DNA of 64,000 nucleotides from positions 3,344,501-3,408,500 of the forward strand of contig NZ_CP152412.1 in the NCBI RefSeq assembly GCF_038957035.1, written 5' to 3'. The first letter of the stretch is position 1. Each line of letters begins with the position of its first letter. Under the pieces are notes generated by a model. The model had not been told where the DNA came from. It saw nothing but the letters and a program-made list of their open reading frames with translations, and made no database searches. Origin of the DNA: Bradyrhizobium sp. B097. GTDB lineage: Bacteria > Pseudomonadota > Alphaproteobacteria > Rhizobiales > Xanthobacteraceae. The position numbers and the translations under genes are program-made. Shown here one piece after another: positions 35,066 through 42,730 of this stretch.

Positions 35066-35851
35066 ATGGATCGGGTCCTCGCGGCCGCAAAGGCGATTGC
35101 CAGCGCGCGCCGCAGCCGCGCGCCGCTCAAGGCGCTCGCCAAAGACATCGTGCCGCTCGACGAGGCCGAAGGCTATCGCGTGCAGTACGCGCTGCACGAT
35201 CTGCTGCAGCCACAGGTCGGCAGCCTGGTCGGCTACAAGATCGGCTGCACCAGCGCCGTGATGCAGGAGTACATCAACATCCCGCACCCTTGCGGCGGTG
35301 GCGTGTTCGAGAAGGTCGTGCATGACAGCGGCGTGCAGCTGCCGGCGGCCGACTTCGTCCATGTCGGCGTCGAATGCGAGATCGCGGTGAGGCTATCGCG
35401 CAGTCTCGCGCCCGGCGAAGGGCCGTTCACCGCCGAATGGGTCGCGGAGGCGATCGAGGCCTACCATCCGGCGATCGAGATCGTCGACGACCGCTACGTC
35501 AAATGGGAGACGCTCGGCGCGCCGACGCTGATCGCCGACGACTTCTTCGCCGCCGGCTGCGTGCTCGGCGAGGCCGTGCCACGCATCACCGTGCCCGATC
35601 TGCGCAAGGTCACCGGACGCGCGCTCGTCAACGGCAAGGAGGAGGGGCGCGGCACCGGCGCCGACGTGCTCGGCCATCCGCACAACGCGCTCGCCTGGCT
35701 CGCCAATCATCTCGCCGCCGAAGGCCGTGGCCTGCATGCCGGCCAGATCGTGCTGACCGGCAGCCTGGTCAAGACGATCTGGCTGAAGGCCGGCGACACG
35801 GTCGTGATGGAGCTCGATGGGCTCGGCAAGGTGGAAGCGACGTTCACGTGA
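35066..35851 (+). CDS. 2-keto-4-pentenoate hydratase (MhpD family)
   Basis: A 261-residue member of the FAH/MhpD family. It shows VGYKIGCTSAVMQEY, VECEIAVRLSRSL with the metal glutamates, and AYHPAIEIVDDRYV. It adds water to 2-oxopent-4-enoate-type acids in the meta-cleavage of aromatics. No other catabolic gene lies nearby, so its pathway is open. ATG 35066 follows AGGGAGG. The ATG/GTG candidates upstream give a less conserved N-terminus. Confidence 0.85.
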   Translation: MDRVLAAAKAIASARRSRAPLKALAKDIVPLDEAEGYRVQYALHDLLQPQVGSLVGYKIGCTSAVMQEYINIPHPCGGGVFEKVVHDSGVQLPAADFVHVGVECEIAVRLSRSLAPGEGPFTAEWVAEAIEAYHPAIEIVDDRYVKWETLGAPTLIADDFFAAGCVLGEAVPRITVPDLRKVTGRALVNGKEEGRGTGADVLGHPHNALAWLANHLAAEGRGLHAGQIVLTGSLVKTIWLKAGDTVVMELDGLGKVEATFT

Positions 35852-35890
35852 GGTGACGTTGTGTTGACGAGCTTGTCTCCACATGAGGAT

Positions 35891-36031
35891 GTCGTCCCTG
35901 CCTAGTGCGCGATTGCGCACGGGAGCAGGGACCCATACTCCGCGGCCGCTGTTGTGAACAGGGCTCGTCATTCCGCCGACGCGCAACAATTAGCATTCGT
36001 GGTTATGGGTCCCTGCTTTCGCAGGGACGAC
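35891..36031. repeat. MITE-like repeat with terminal inverted repeats, copy A
   Basis: A ~140-base element ends in exact inverted repeats, GTCGTCCCTGC and GCAGGGACGAC. An inner GTGCGCGATTGCGCAC palindrome and a GGGTCCCTGC-type pair add structure. A second copy at 37434-37573 in the same orientation is nearly identical. Confidence 0.8.
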
Positions 36032-36118
36032 ACTGAGTGTGCACGTAAGCGACGAGTGCGCACGTAAGCGACGGTCACCTGACTTTTCATCCTCCTCCAG
36101 CTTGAAGGTCACGGTTTC

Positions 36119-36505
36119 CTACAGTTGATCGTTCGTGCACATCAGAACCTTGCCGTCCCACAGGCTCCTGATCGCGTCGAACGGCACGGTCAGCCTCGCA
36201 TATTTGCGATTGAACCAGACGCCGACCTCGAAGCCGTCATCCCGCACCGCGAGACGATCGAATTCGTGCTGCAGGATGATCGTGATCTCCTCGGGATATT
36301 GCTCGATCACGGCGGCGGGCAGCTTCACGCCGTCGGCCCGGGTTGCGAAGGTGATGTTGACCGGCCGGTCCTCCGCGGCATGGCGCAGCAACGCGGTCAT
36401 TTCGATCCGCTTCTGCGCCGAATTGCAAGGTTCGACGCCGGCGCGCGCCGGCAAAGGGGCCACGAGCAGCAGCACTCCAGCAATCCATCCGCGCCGGCGC
36501 CACAT
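36119..36505 (-). CDS. Exported SspB-like protein
   Basis: A 128-residue protein. It starts with a signal peptide (MWRRRGWIAGVLLLVAPLPA, then RAG) followed by a C-containing mature N-terminus. The rest reads like the alphaproteobacterial SspB fold: ATRADGVKLPAAVIEQYPEE, ITIILQHEFDRLAVRDDGFE, then LTVPFDAIRSLWD. SspB is normally a cytoplasmic adaptor that hands ssrA-tagged proteins to ClpXP, and there is no ClpXP in the periplasm. The acidic tail and XB peptide for ClpX are absent. It could bind peptides in the envelope or have another use. It lies 66 bases after the carbonic anhydrase gene, same strand. Confidence 0.7.
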   Translation of the reverse strand: MWRRRGWIAGVLLLVAPLPARAGVEPCNSAQKRIEMTALLRHAAEDRPVNITFATRADGVKLPAAVIEQYPEEITIILQHEFDRLAVRDDGFEVGVWFNRKYARLTVPFDAIRSLWDGKVLMCTNDQL

Positions 36506-36571
36506 CCGCCTTCTCCATGTCGCTCACGCGATGTCGTTCTTGGCTTCAGTGGTCGCAGGTGGCGCCGAGGT

Positions 36572-37324
36572 TCAAGTCGCCGGTCGCTTGACGTCCGTGA
36601 CCAGCTCGACCTTGCCGTCGGTCAGCCGGTAGACCGCGCCGACGATCCGGAGCTTGCCCTGATCGACCGCGGCGCTAAGGATCGGCGTCGCCGACTTGAG
36701 CTTCGCGACGTTGTCGATGACGTTTTGCCTGATGGCGTTCGCGAGCCGGTCGCCCGGCTTGCCCTCGGTCGCCTTCACCGCAGGCGCGATCGCGGTGACC
36801 AGCGAGGGCAGATGGCCGGGCAGGGTGGTGTTGTCCTTCAGCGACTTGATCGCGGCGTCGACCGCCCCGCAGCTGTCATGACCGAGCACCATGAACAGCG
36901 GCACGCCGAGCACGGACTGCGCATACTCGAGGCTTGCGATCATCTCGTCGCTGGCGAAATTGCCGGCGACGCGGCAGACGAACAGATCGCCGCGGCCGGT
37001 GTCGAAGGCGTATTCCGGTGCGATGCGGGAGTCCGCGCAACTCAGGATGCCGGCGAACGGGTTCTGTCCGCCGGACAGCGCCTCGCGCTCGTGCTTGAAA
37101 TCATGCCGCCGCGAAACGCCCTCGACATAACGGAGGTTGCCCTTCACCAGCCGGTCGAGCGCGGCGTCCGGCGGCAGCACGTTCTGCGGCTTCGGCGGCC
37201 GCTTTGTCTCTTTGGCTGTCACAGCCGGCGCAAAAGCGAGGCTGGCCGCGGCGCACGCCGCGCCAGCGAGGAAGACGCGTCGGGAGGTTCGGCTGGGAGG
37301 CGTGATTTCGCAGAGCTGGCACAT
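36572..37324 (-). CDS. Beta-carbonic anhydrase, Tat-exported
   Basis: A 250-residue zinc enzyme. The ligand Cys96 and dyad Asp98/Arg100 are in ILSCADSRIAPE, and His149 and Cys152 in VLGHDSCGAV. A twin-arginine signal, SRRVFLAG with the Arg pair at 15-16, sends the folded protein to the periplasm, where it would interconvert CO2 and bicarbonate. ATG 37324 after GGAG is the start. A longer frame runs into repeat copy B and is not real. Probable operon with the SspB-like gene. Confidence 0.9.
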   Translation of the reverse strand: MCQLCEITPPSRTSRRVFLAGAACAAASLAFAPAVTAKETKRPPKPQNVLPPDAALDRLVKGNLRYVEGVSRRHDFKHEREALSGGQNPFAGILSCADSRIAPEYAFDTGRGDLFVCRVAGNFASDEMIASLEYAQSVLGVPLFMVLGHDSCGAVDAAIKSLKDNTTLPGHLPSLVTAIAPAVKATEGKPGDRLANAIRQNVIDNVAKLKSATPILSAAVDQGKLRIVGAVYRLTDGKVELVTDVKRPAT

Positions 37325-37433
37325 CAAGGTTCTCCGTGAACAAGGACCGCGTCCGCGCGATATGTGTAGGTCATGCGCAGTGCCTTCGCAACGAGGCGAA
37401 TTCGTACGCTTGCGACCGCCACGTCCACAACAA

Positions 37434-37573
37434 TCGTCCCTGCCTAGTGCGCAATTGCGCACGGGAGCAGGGACCCATACTCCGCGGCCTTTGTTGTGAG
37501 CGGGACTCATCGTTCCGCCGTCGCGCAGCAATAACCATTCGTGGTTATGGGTCCCTGCTTTCGCAGGGACGAC
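37434..37573. repeat. MITE-like repeat, copy B
   Basis: Matches copy A over its length, with the same TCGTCCCTGC and GCAGGGACGA ends. Copies A and B bracket the carbonic anhydrase and SspB-like genes. No target-site duplication is obvious. Confidence 0.8.
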
Positions 37574-37707
37574 GCCAAGCATGTTGAACGGTCTGTGAGC
37601 CAACATCCGCATGCCCGCGATGAGTTGGGCGCCAGGCGGAATATTTTCTTATGCTGATATTGACAGGTTTTGCTGAGTCGCCCGACGGGCAACTCAGCGG
37701 CCTGGAG

Positions 37708-37860
37708 ATAGCCAGTCAGTTATGAGTGCGTGGGCGCGGCCGATCTCCGCCAAACCAGCTGAGAATAGGGGCAGCCAAGACGCCGGTAGATTGTCTCAAC
37801 TTCCCGCTTGACCAATCCATAGCTCGTCAGTTATACGTAAATCCATAGCCAACGGGTTAT
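37708..37860. promoter_or_regulatory. Three ArsR-type operator dyads
   Basis: ATAGCCAGTCAGTTAT (37708-37723), ATAGCTCGTCAGTTAT (37819-37834) and ATAGCCAACGGGTTAT (37845-37860) each follow ATARCY-N4-RGTTAT. The last ends 10 bases before the ArsR start, so autorepression is likely. Confidence 0.55.
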
Positions 37861-37870
37861 TGATCGCAAA

Positions 37871-38194
37871 ATGCCGGACGCTCACGACGTGCTGTTTCGA
37901 ACCCTCGCAGACCCGACCCGCCGGGCGATCTTCGAGCGCCTGTGCCGCGAGGGCGAGCAGACCGTCGGTGCGCTGACCGCGCGGGCAAAGATCTCGCAGC
38001 CGGCAGTGTCAAAGCATCTCGGCGTGCTGAAGCAGGCCGGGCTGGTGCGCGATCGCCATGAAGGAAGGCAGACGCATTACAGCGCGCAACTCGGCGCACT
38101 GGCGCCGTTGATCGACTGGACCAGCCAGATGGCGGGCTTCTGGCAGAACCGGTTCGACCACCTCGAAGATCTTCTCAAAAGGATGGACCAATGA
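37871..38194 (+). CDS. ArsR family regulator
   Basis: A 107-residue winged helix. The recognition region reads KISQPAVSKHLGVLKQAGLV, preceded by LADPTRRAIFERLCREGEQT. The metal-binding cysteine pairs of metal-sensing ArsR members are missing, so it is of the type that pairs with an SRPBCC gene. Its stop overlaps the ATG of the SRPBCC gene by four bases (ATGA), so both are made together. Confidence 0.92.
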   Translation: MPDAHDVLFRTLADPTRRAIFERLCREGEQTVGALTARAKISQPAVSKHLGVLKQAGLVRDRHEGRQTHYSAQLGALAPLIDWTSQMAGFWQNRFDHLEDLLKRMDQ

Positions 38195-38622
38195 ACAAGA
38201 CCACCCGTGAGACGCGCTCCGCCATCGTGGAGCGCGAATTTCCCCATCCGCCGGAAAAGCTCTGGCGCGCGCTGACGCAACCGCATCTGATGGAGGAGTG
38301 GCTGATGAAGAACGACTTCAAGCCCGAGGTCGGGCACAGCTTCAATCTGCGCGGCGAGTGGGGCGGCGTGCTGGACTGCAAGGTGCTCACTGTGGAGCCG
38401 CACAAGACGCTGTCCTACACTTGGAATTTCGCGCATGCGGATGCCGCCTACAATCTCGAGAGCGTGGTGGTCTTCACGCTGACGCCGACGGCGAAGGGCA
38501 CCCATCTGCGCGTCGAGCAGTCCGGCTTCCAGCCGCATCAGAAGCAGGCCTATGGTGGCGCCCATGCCGGGTGGAAGCAGTTCCTGGAGAATCTCGATCA
38601 GCTGCTGGTGCGCGAAGGCTGA
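38191..38622 (+). CDS. SRPBCC (AHSA1-like) domain protein
   Basis: A 143-residue START-fold protein: VEREFPHPPEKLWRALTQPH with the usual N-terminal strand and LMEEWLM, then GWKQFLENLDQLL as the closing helix. The fold has a deep pocket for a hydrophobic ligand. Genes of this kind are very often coupled to an ArsR regulator, as here. Ligand unknown. Confidence 0.88.
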   Translation: MNKTTRETRSAIVEREFPHPPEKLWRALTQPHLMEEWLMKNDFKPEVGHSFNLRGEWGGVLDCKVLTVEPHKTLSYTWNFAHADAAYNLESVVVFTLTPTAKGTHLRVEQSGFQPHQKQAYGGAHAGWKQFLENLDQLLVREG

Positions 38623-38633
38623 TCGTCTCTCTC

Positions 38634-38786
38634 GCCATTGCGAGCCAACGGGGCGGCGCGTAGCGCCGCCCGATGACAGGCTCCGCGAAGCAATCCAGCG
38701 TGCAGCGCGCGGATAGATGGATTGTTTCGTCGCTTCAGCGCAAATTGCTCTGCAATTTTGTCGCGAGCTCCTCGCAATGACGGCCT
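38634..38786. repeat. Bradyrhizobium-type intergenic repeat
   Basis: Ends in CATTGCGAG and CTCGCAATG. Internal GGGCGGCGC/GCGCCGCCC and AAATTGC/GCAATTT hairpins and an AGCAATCCA stretch are typical of a repeat I recognise from Bradyrhizobium intergenic regions. Confidence 0.7.
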
Positions 38787-38816
38787 AGTCAGACACACAA
38801 TCCAACAGGAGGTCAC

Positions 38817-39050
38817 ATGAACTGGAATAACTGGATCAGGCAATTTCACCGCTGGCTTTCGATCGCCTTTACGGTTGCCGTCATCATCAACATCGTCGCG
38901 ATGGTCCTGCAGCAGCAAGCCGTCTGGATCGGCCTGCTGGCGCTGTTCCCGCTGATCTTCATGCTGCTGAGCGGCCTGTATCTGTTTGCGTTGCCCTATC
39001 TGGCGCCGCGGCGGATGCAGGGGGGATCGACCTCCGCCTCACAAGTGTGA
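38817..39050 (+). CDS. Small two-helix membrane protein
   Basis: A 77-residue protein with two membrane helices (FTVAVIINIVAMVLQQ and WIGLLALFPLIFMLLSGLYL). The amphipathic N-terminal WNNWIRQFHRWLS is characteristic of a small family common in rhizobia. Function unknown. An AGGAGG site lies ahead of the ATG. It may be cotranscribed with the next gene, 33 bases later. Confidence 0.65.
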   Translation: MNWNNWIRQFHRWLSIAFTVAVIINIVAMVLQQQAVWIGLLALFPLIFMLLSGLYLFALPYLAPRRMQGGSTSASQV

Positions 39051-39083
39051 TTGCATGGGACAGGCTCAGACCACGAGGCAGCA

Positions 39084-39515
39084 ATGACGGCATCGGAACG
39101 TATCGACCAGATGATCGAGGATCTCACCGACTGGCGCGGCAAGACGCTCGCCAGCCTGCGCAAGAGCATCCTCGCCGCCGACTCGGAAATCATCGAGGAA
39201 TGGAAGTGGATGGGCAGCCCGGTGTGGTCGCGCGACGGCATCATCGCGGTTGGCAACGCCCACAAGGGCAAGGTGAAGCTGACCTTCATGTATGGCGCGC
39301 AACTTCCGGACCCCGACAAGCTGTTCAACACCGGCTTCGAAGGCAATGTACGGCGCGCGCTCGATCTGTTCGAGGGCGACAAGATCAACGACCGCGCGCT
39401 GAAGGCCCTGATCCGTGCCGCGATCGAACTCAACCAGGCCAAATCCAGCAAAACTGCGAAGAAGCCGGCGAAGAAGGCGGCCGCGGGCGCTCGCGCAACC
39501 GTGAAGAAGGCATGA
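39084..39515 (+). CDS. DUF1801 family protein
   Basis: A 143-residue protein with the YdhG-like DUF1801 fold: EIIEEWKWMGSPVWSRDGII and KVKLTFMYGAQL. The C-terminus is a lysine/alanine-rich tail (AKKPAKKAAAGARATVKKA) like that of nucleoid-associated proteins and beyond the domain. Function not established. Start ATG 39084 rather than the upstream TTG. Confidence 0.75.
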   Translation: MTASERIDQMIEDLTDWRGKTLASLRKSILAADSEIIEEWKWMGSPVWSRDGIIAVGNAHKGKVKLTFMYGAQLPDPDKLFNTGFEGNVRRALDLFEGDKINDRALKALIRAAIELNQAKSSKTAKKPAKKAAAGARATVKKA

Positions 39516-39555
39516 GCTGCACCGGCAGGCGGCCTGCCGATCCGGTCCGTCCCTA

Positions 39556-40059
39556 ATGACCACGACCAGGCTCGCCACATCGTCGGATGCGGAAGCGATC
39601 TCAGCGCTGCTGACGGCCAACGCCGGCGACCGCGGCGGCATGCTGCTCGGGCAATGGCCGCGCGAGGTGATCGAGACGCGTATTGCACGCGGGCAATCGA
39701 TCGTCATCGCGACCGGCGATGAGGGCAGGCTGCTCGGCGCGCTCCTGACGTCGGAGCAAGGATTCGGTGAGGCCCCGCCGGTGCAGGCCATGCTGAAGGC
39801 CTGGCCGGGCGGCCCCGGTGCGTATGTGTATGGCCCCGTGTGCGTCGCCCCGGACGCGCGCGGCCTCGGCGTCCTCGACGCGCTCTACGCCAGGCTTCAG
39901 GCAATTTTTCCCGGCCGCGAAGCGATCCTGTTCATCAGGGAAGACAATCCGCGCTCGCTCAAGGCGCATCTGCGGCTCGGCATGCGCGCGGTCGCGCGCT
40001 ACAACTTCGGCGGCAAGGTTTTCGTGGTCCTGAGCGACAGGTCTGAGGAGCAAGCGTAG
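39556..40059 (+). CDS. GNAT family N-acetyltransferase
   Basis: A 167-residue acetyltransferase. Motif A is present as VYGPVCVAPDARGLGVLDAL, giving the acetyl-CoA pyrophosphate loop, and NPRSLKAHLRLGM is motif B. The acceptor is unknown. It starts 40 bases after the DUF1801 gene and may be in the same transcript. Confidence 0.85.
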   Translation: MTTTRLATSSDAEAISALLTANAGDRGGMLLGQWPREVIETRIARGQSIVIATGDEGRLLGALLTSEQGFGEAPPVQAMLKAWPGGPGAYVYGPVCVAPDARGLGVLDALYARLQAIFPGREAILFIREDNPRSLKAHLRLGMRAVARYNFGGKVFVVLSDRSEEQA

Positions 40060-40120
40060 CCCGGATGAGCCAACGGGCCGGCTTCGCAGCAGCTATCTCG
40101 CGGGAGGAGAATGGGGCAGT

Positions 40121-40642
40121 TTGTCACCCATTTGGGTGATGGACGCCTATGGCGCGATGAACTATCTGAGGTCGCGCTCCGACGTCCGGCCCGACAGCAT
40201 CGCCATCCTGGGGCAGTCATACGGCGGGATGGCCATGATGTTCACGATCGCCAATGGTGCATTGCCGAAGGGTATGGCGCCGGACAAGGATTTCCGGGCT
40301 GCGATCGCACTCTATCCGAACTGTCCGCCGGTTGCGGAAAAGGACCCGCATTGGCGGCCGCGCCAACCGATGTTGTTGTTGGTGGGCGAGGCAGACACCG
40401 CTACGCCTGCAGGGCCGTGCAGGGAGATGGTGGCGCGAGCAAAGGACGAGGGCGGCCCTCCTATCGACACGCACTTCTACCCCGACGCCTATCACGCCTT
40501 CGACCATCCAAACCTTCCGCGGATGGAGATGACCAGCCTGAAGCGGCCGGACGGCAGTTCGCCGATCGCGATGTCGAACCCGGAAGCCCGCGCGGATGCG
40601 ATCAATCGCGTCACGCAGTTTCTGGCGAGTATGATGAAATAG
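40121..40642 (+). pseudogene. Dienelactone hydrolase-like fragment, N-terminus missing
   Basis: Codes only the C-terminal ~173 residues of an alpha/beta hydrolase: nucleophile in ILGQSYGGMAMM, acid in LLVGEADTATP and histidine in DAYHAFDHP. Full-length relatives have ~90 more residues with the first strands and oxyanion loop. No ATG with a ribosome site suits the frame, and the open frame begins at a TTG in low-quality context. A 5' deletion is likely. The nucleophile is serine where dienelactone hydrolase has cysteine. Confidence 0.6.
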
Positions 40643-40718
40643 GCTTGCGAACGCGCAGGCAGGTACGAAGCGCAGCGGGGGAGCTTCTGCAGGGCGAGGT
40701 TTGCTGGGCGCGCGGCCG

Positions 40719-41012
40719 TCACGCCTTGGTGTGCACGATGACCGGACCCGCGATCGCGGTGGCTTGGCCGATCAGCAATGGACCGAGATTGTCATCGATC
40801 CAGGCTAGTGCGCGGCGGTTGGCTTCCTCGGCCCCGGCAAAATTGTTGAAGACGCTGATCGCGGTGACCGTGTCGTCGCCGGCATAGACCACGTAATAGG
40901 CCATGAAGCCTTCGACATCGCTGATGATCGGAATTGCGCCTTCCTTGATCCGGCGCGCGAGTTCTTCGGCGCTACCAGTCTTCGCCTTGGCGTGACGGAT
41001 GGCGGCATACAT
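40719..41012 (-). CDS. Small ABM-like fold protein
   Basis: A 97-residue protein (MYAAIRHAKAKTGSAEELAR, VEGFMAYYVVYAGDDTVTAI, SVFNNFAGAEEANRRALAW) with the pattern of the dimeric ferredoxin-like antibiotic-biosynthesis-monooxygenase superfamily. Catalytic residues cannot be judged. GGAGG precedes ATG 41012. Likely soluble and cytoplasmic. Confidence 0.65.
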   Translation of the reverse strand: MYAAIRHAKAKTGSAEELARRIKEGAIPIISDVEGFMAYYVVYAGDDTVTAISVFNNFAGAEEANRRALAWIDDNLGPLLIGQATAIAGPVIVHTKA

Positions 41013-41108
41013 GTGTTCCTCCTTCCGGCTGCATCGATCGGGCTGCGCTTCGCGCATGCGCGATGGTACGCCTGAAGCGGCGGAGATGCCATCGGGATTG
41101 CGGACCGA

Positions 41109-41543
41109 TCAGCTGAAACGCCGGGTCACGACGGTCGTGCGGCGGTCGGGGAGCTTCGGCAGCCTCGTCACATCCGCGCGCGTTGCCGTGGTTTTGGGGC
41201 CGGGGGCGGGCGGCTGCTCCTGTTGCTGCAGAAACAGCGTGGCTTCGAACAACACGCCGGGGGCCTGCTTGGCGGTGCCCGAGCACACCGCGCGATTGCC
41301 GCAGAAGGTACCGGTCAGCTGAGCCTCGACCTCGTCGCATCCGAACACGGTGGTGAACGGGCCGTCGGCATATCTGTGCGTCGTCAGGACCGCCGTGAAG
41401 CGGTCCTCATCGAGCTGATAGGAGCCGCCATAGGTGAACATGGCGTCGCCGCCTGAGATCCTGCCGTTTGCGAGCTGGACTATCCCGGTGCCTTCGCCGC
41501 GCGGCGTGCGAAACCACGCCGCATATTGACCGTCTCTTTGCAT
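41109..41543 (-). CDS. GrlR-like protein
   Basis: A 144-residue protein starting MQRDGQYAAWFRTPRGEGTG and continuing GGDAMFTYGGSYQLDEDRFT. This has the strand pattern of GrlR, the negative regulator of a type III secretion locus in enteropathogens. Many GrlR-fold proteins in rhizobia have no known target. The C-terminal ~55 residues are proline- and arginine-rich and outside the fold. The next ATG upstream (41561) is also open. Confidence 0.5.
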   Translation of the reverse strand: MQRDGQYAAWFRTPRGEGTGIVQLANGRISGGDAMFTYGGSYQLDEDRFTAVLTTHRYADGPFTTVFGCDEVEAQLTGTFCGNRAVCSGTAKQAPGVLFEATLFLQQQEQPPAPGPKTTATRADVTRLPKLPDRRTTVVTRRFS

Positions 41544-41747
41544 GACCGTCACGAACTGCAAACCCTGCGTTGTCGTCTAGCTACGTTGCAAGCGGAGGGA
41601 CTGCTACTTAACCTTTGCCCAACGGTTAACGAACCGAGAAGGCGATCGCGCGACTTGCGCGAAGCGGTATTGGACTGGTGCGCGACGATTGGGCGAGAGC
41701 CCTTTTTCGTTCCGATGGAATCGGAACGGGCTCTCGATTGTTGTCTT

Positions 41748-41798
41748 GACGCGTTTTCTTCACGCGAACCGGTGTCCACTTCGCTCGAAAACGCTCTT
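41748..41798. repeat. Dispersed Bradyrhizobium-type palindromic repeat, copy 3 (reversed)
   Basis: GACGCGTTTTCTTCACGCGA followed by an ACCGG-TCCACTTCGCTCG core and AAAACGCTC. This is the reverse complement of the elements at 18209-18258 and 24189-24240. Confidence 0.75.
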
Positions 41799-41922
41799 GT
41801 GCATTCGACCGGTCACAAGAATGCCACGGCCCTCGCCAGGGGAGCTAGCGAGGGCCGTGTTGGTACACCGCGCCGCGCCTAGGTTCGCGACGAGATGTGG
41901 GAGCTCGAAAAAATCCTACTTA

Positions 41923-41970
41923 GGCATGATCGTTATCCGAAAACCGGTTTCCACTTTTCGGGATCATGCC
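41923..41970. repeat. Palindromic repeat, GGCATGATC type
   Basis: GGCATGATC (41923-41931) pairs with GATCATGCC (41962-41970) around an ATCCGAAAACCGG/CCACTTTTCGG core. Of a type common in Bradyrhizobium. It abuts the flgH stop. Confidence 0.7.
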
Positions 41971-41972
41971 CG

Positions 41973-42725
41973 TTAGAAGGGCAAGAGCACGTCGAGAACC
42001 TGCTGGCCGTAGCGCGGCTGTTGCACGTCGGTGATCTGGCCGCGGCCGCCGTAGGCGATGCGGGCCTGGGCGATCTTCGAGGAGTCGATGGTGTTGTCGC
42101 TCTGGATGTCTTCCGGGCGCACGATGCCGGCCACGATCAGCTCGCGGATTTCGTAGTTGACCCGGATCTCCTGCTTGCCTTCGACCACAAGGTTTCCGTT
42201 CGGGAGAATCTGGGTGACGACGGCGGCGACGCTGGTCTGCAGCGCTTCCTGGCGGTTGACCGAGCCCTTGCCGTCGCTCGAGGCCGTGGATTCGGCGGTC
42301 AGGATCTTGCCGGGCAGAATCTTGTTCGCTTGCGTGATGGTCTGCGAGCCCAGGAAGTTGGTCACCCCGGAGTCTTCGGAATTGCTGCGGCTGCGCTGGG
42401 TTTCGTTGGCGATCGCGGCCTTGTCGGTGAAGTTCACCGTGACCGTCAGGATGTCGCCGACGCGCGCGGCGCGCTGGTCCTTGAAGAAGGCGCGCGAGCC
42501 GCTGCGCCACAGCGAGTTGGGGCTGTAGGAGGCGACCTCGGGCTTCGGCATCGGCATCTGCACCGGCTTGTAGCCGGGCTGCGCCGTCGGGTTCTCGATC
42601 TCCGTCAGCTTCGGCTTTTCACCGATCTGGGAGAGACGGTCGATCGACGAGCAACCGCTGGCGATCGTTCCGAGCGCGAGCAGCGCACCGGTCAGGATGA
42701 GGCGGTTGATGCGGTACTGGGACAT
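41973..42725 (-). CDS. flgH: Flagellar L-ring lipoprotein FlgH
   Basis: A 250-residue outer-membrane ring protein. The lipobox IASGC puts the acylated cysteine at residue 25. Then comes the L-ring domain, SLWRSGSRAFFKDQRAARVG, VGDILTVTVNFTDKAAIANE and the C-terminal RVNYEIRELIVAGIVRPEDI. Last gene of flgF-flgG-flgA-flgH, five bases after flgA. Confidence 0.95.
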   Translation of the reverse strand: MSQYRINRLILTGALLALGTIASGCSSIDRLSQIGEKPKLTEIENPTAQPGYKPVQMPMPKPEVASYSPNSLWRSGSRAFFKDQRAARVGDILTVTVNFTDKAAIANETQRSRSNSEDSGVTNFLGSQTITQANKILPGKILTAESTASSDGKGSVNRQEALQTSVAAVVTQILPNGNLVVEGKQEIRVNYEIRELIVAGIVRPEDIQSDNTIDSSKIAQARIAYGGRGQITDVQQPRYGQQVLDVLLPF

Positions 42726-42730
42726 GAACT

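Larger units (their letters stand above)
37325..37870. other. Intergenic region with repeat copy B and ArsR operators
   Basis: No gene is supported. It holds the MITE-like repeat (37434-37573), a stretch related to the repeat near 14790 (37678-37697), and three ArsR-type dyads before the gene at 37871. Confidence 0.6.
41544..41972. other. Repeat-filled gap between the GrlR-like gene and flgH
   Basis: No gene is supported. It contains the dyad GAGAGCCC/GGGCTCTC with a CGTTCCGAT/ATCGGAACG stem, copy 3 of the Bradyrhizobium repeat, a perfect 12-bp stem (41825-41836 with 41848-41859) and the GGCATGATC palindrome (41923-41970). Confidence 0.6.

Noticed and set aside
41825..41859. 12-bp perfect stem-loop as a flgH terminator
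   Set aside because: No T-run on either side. It may be a repeat or Rho-associated structure, so I did not call a terminator.
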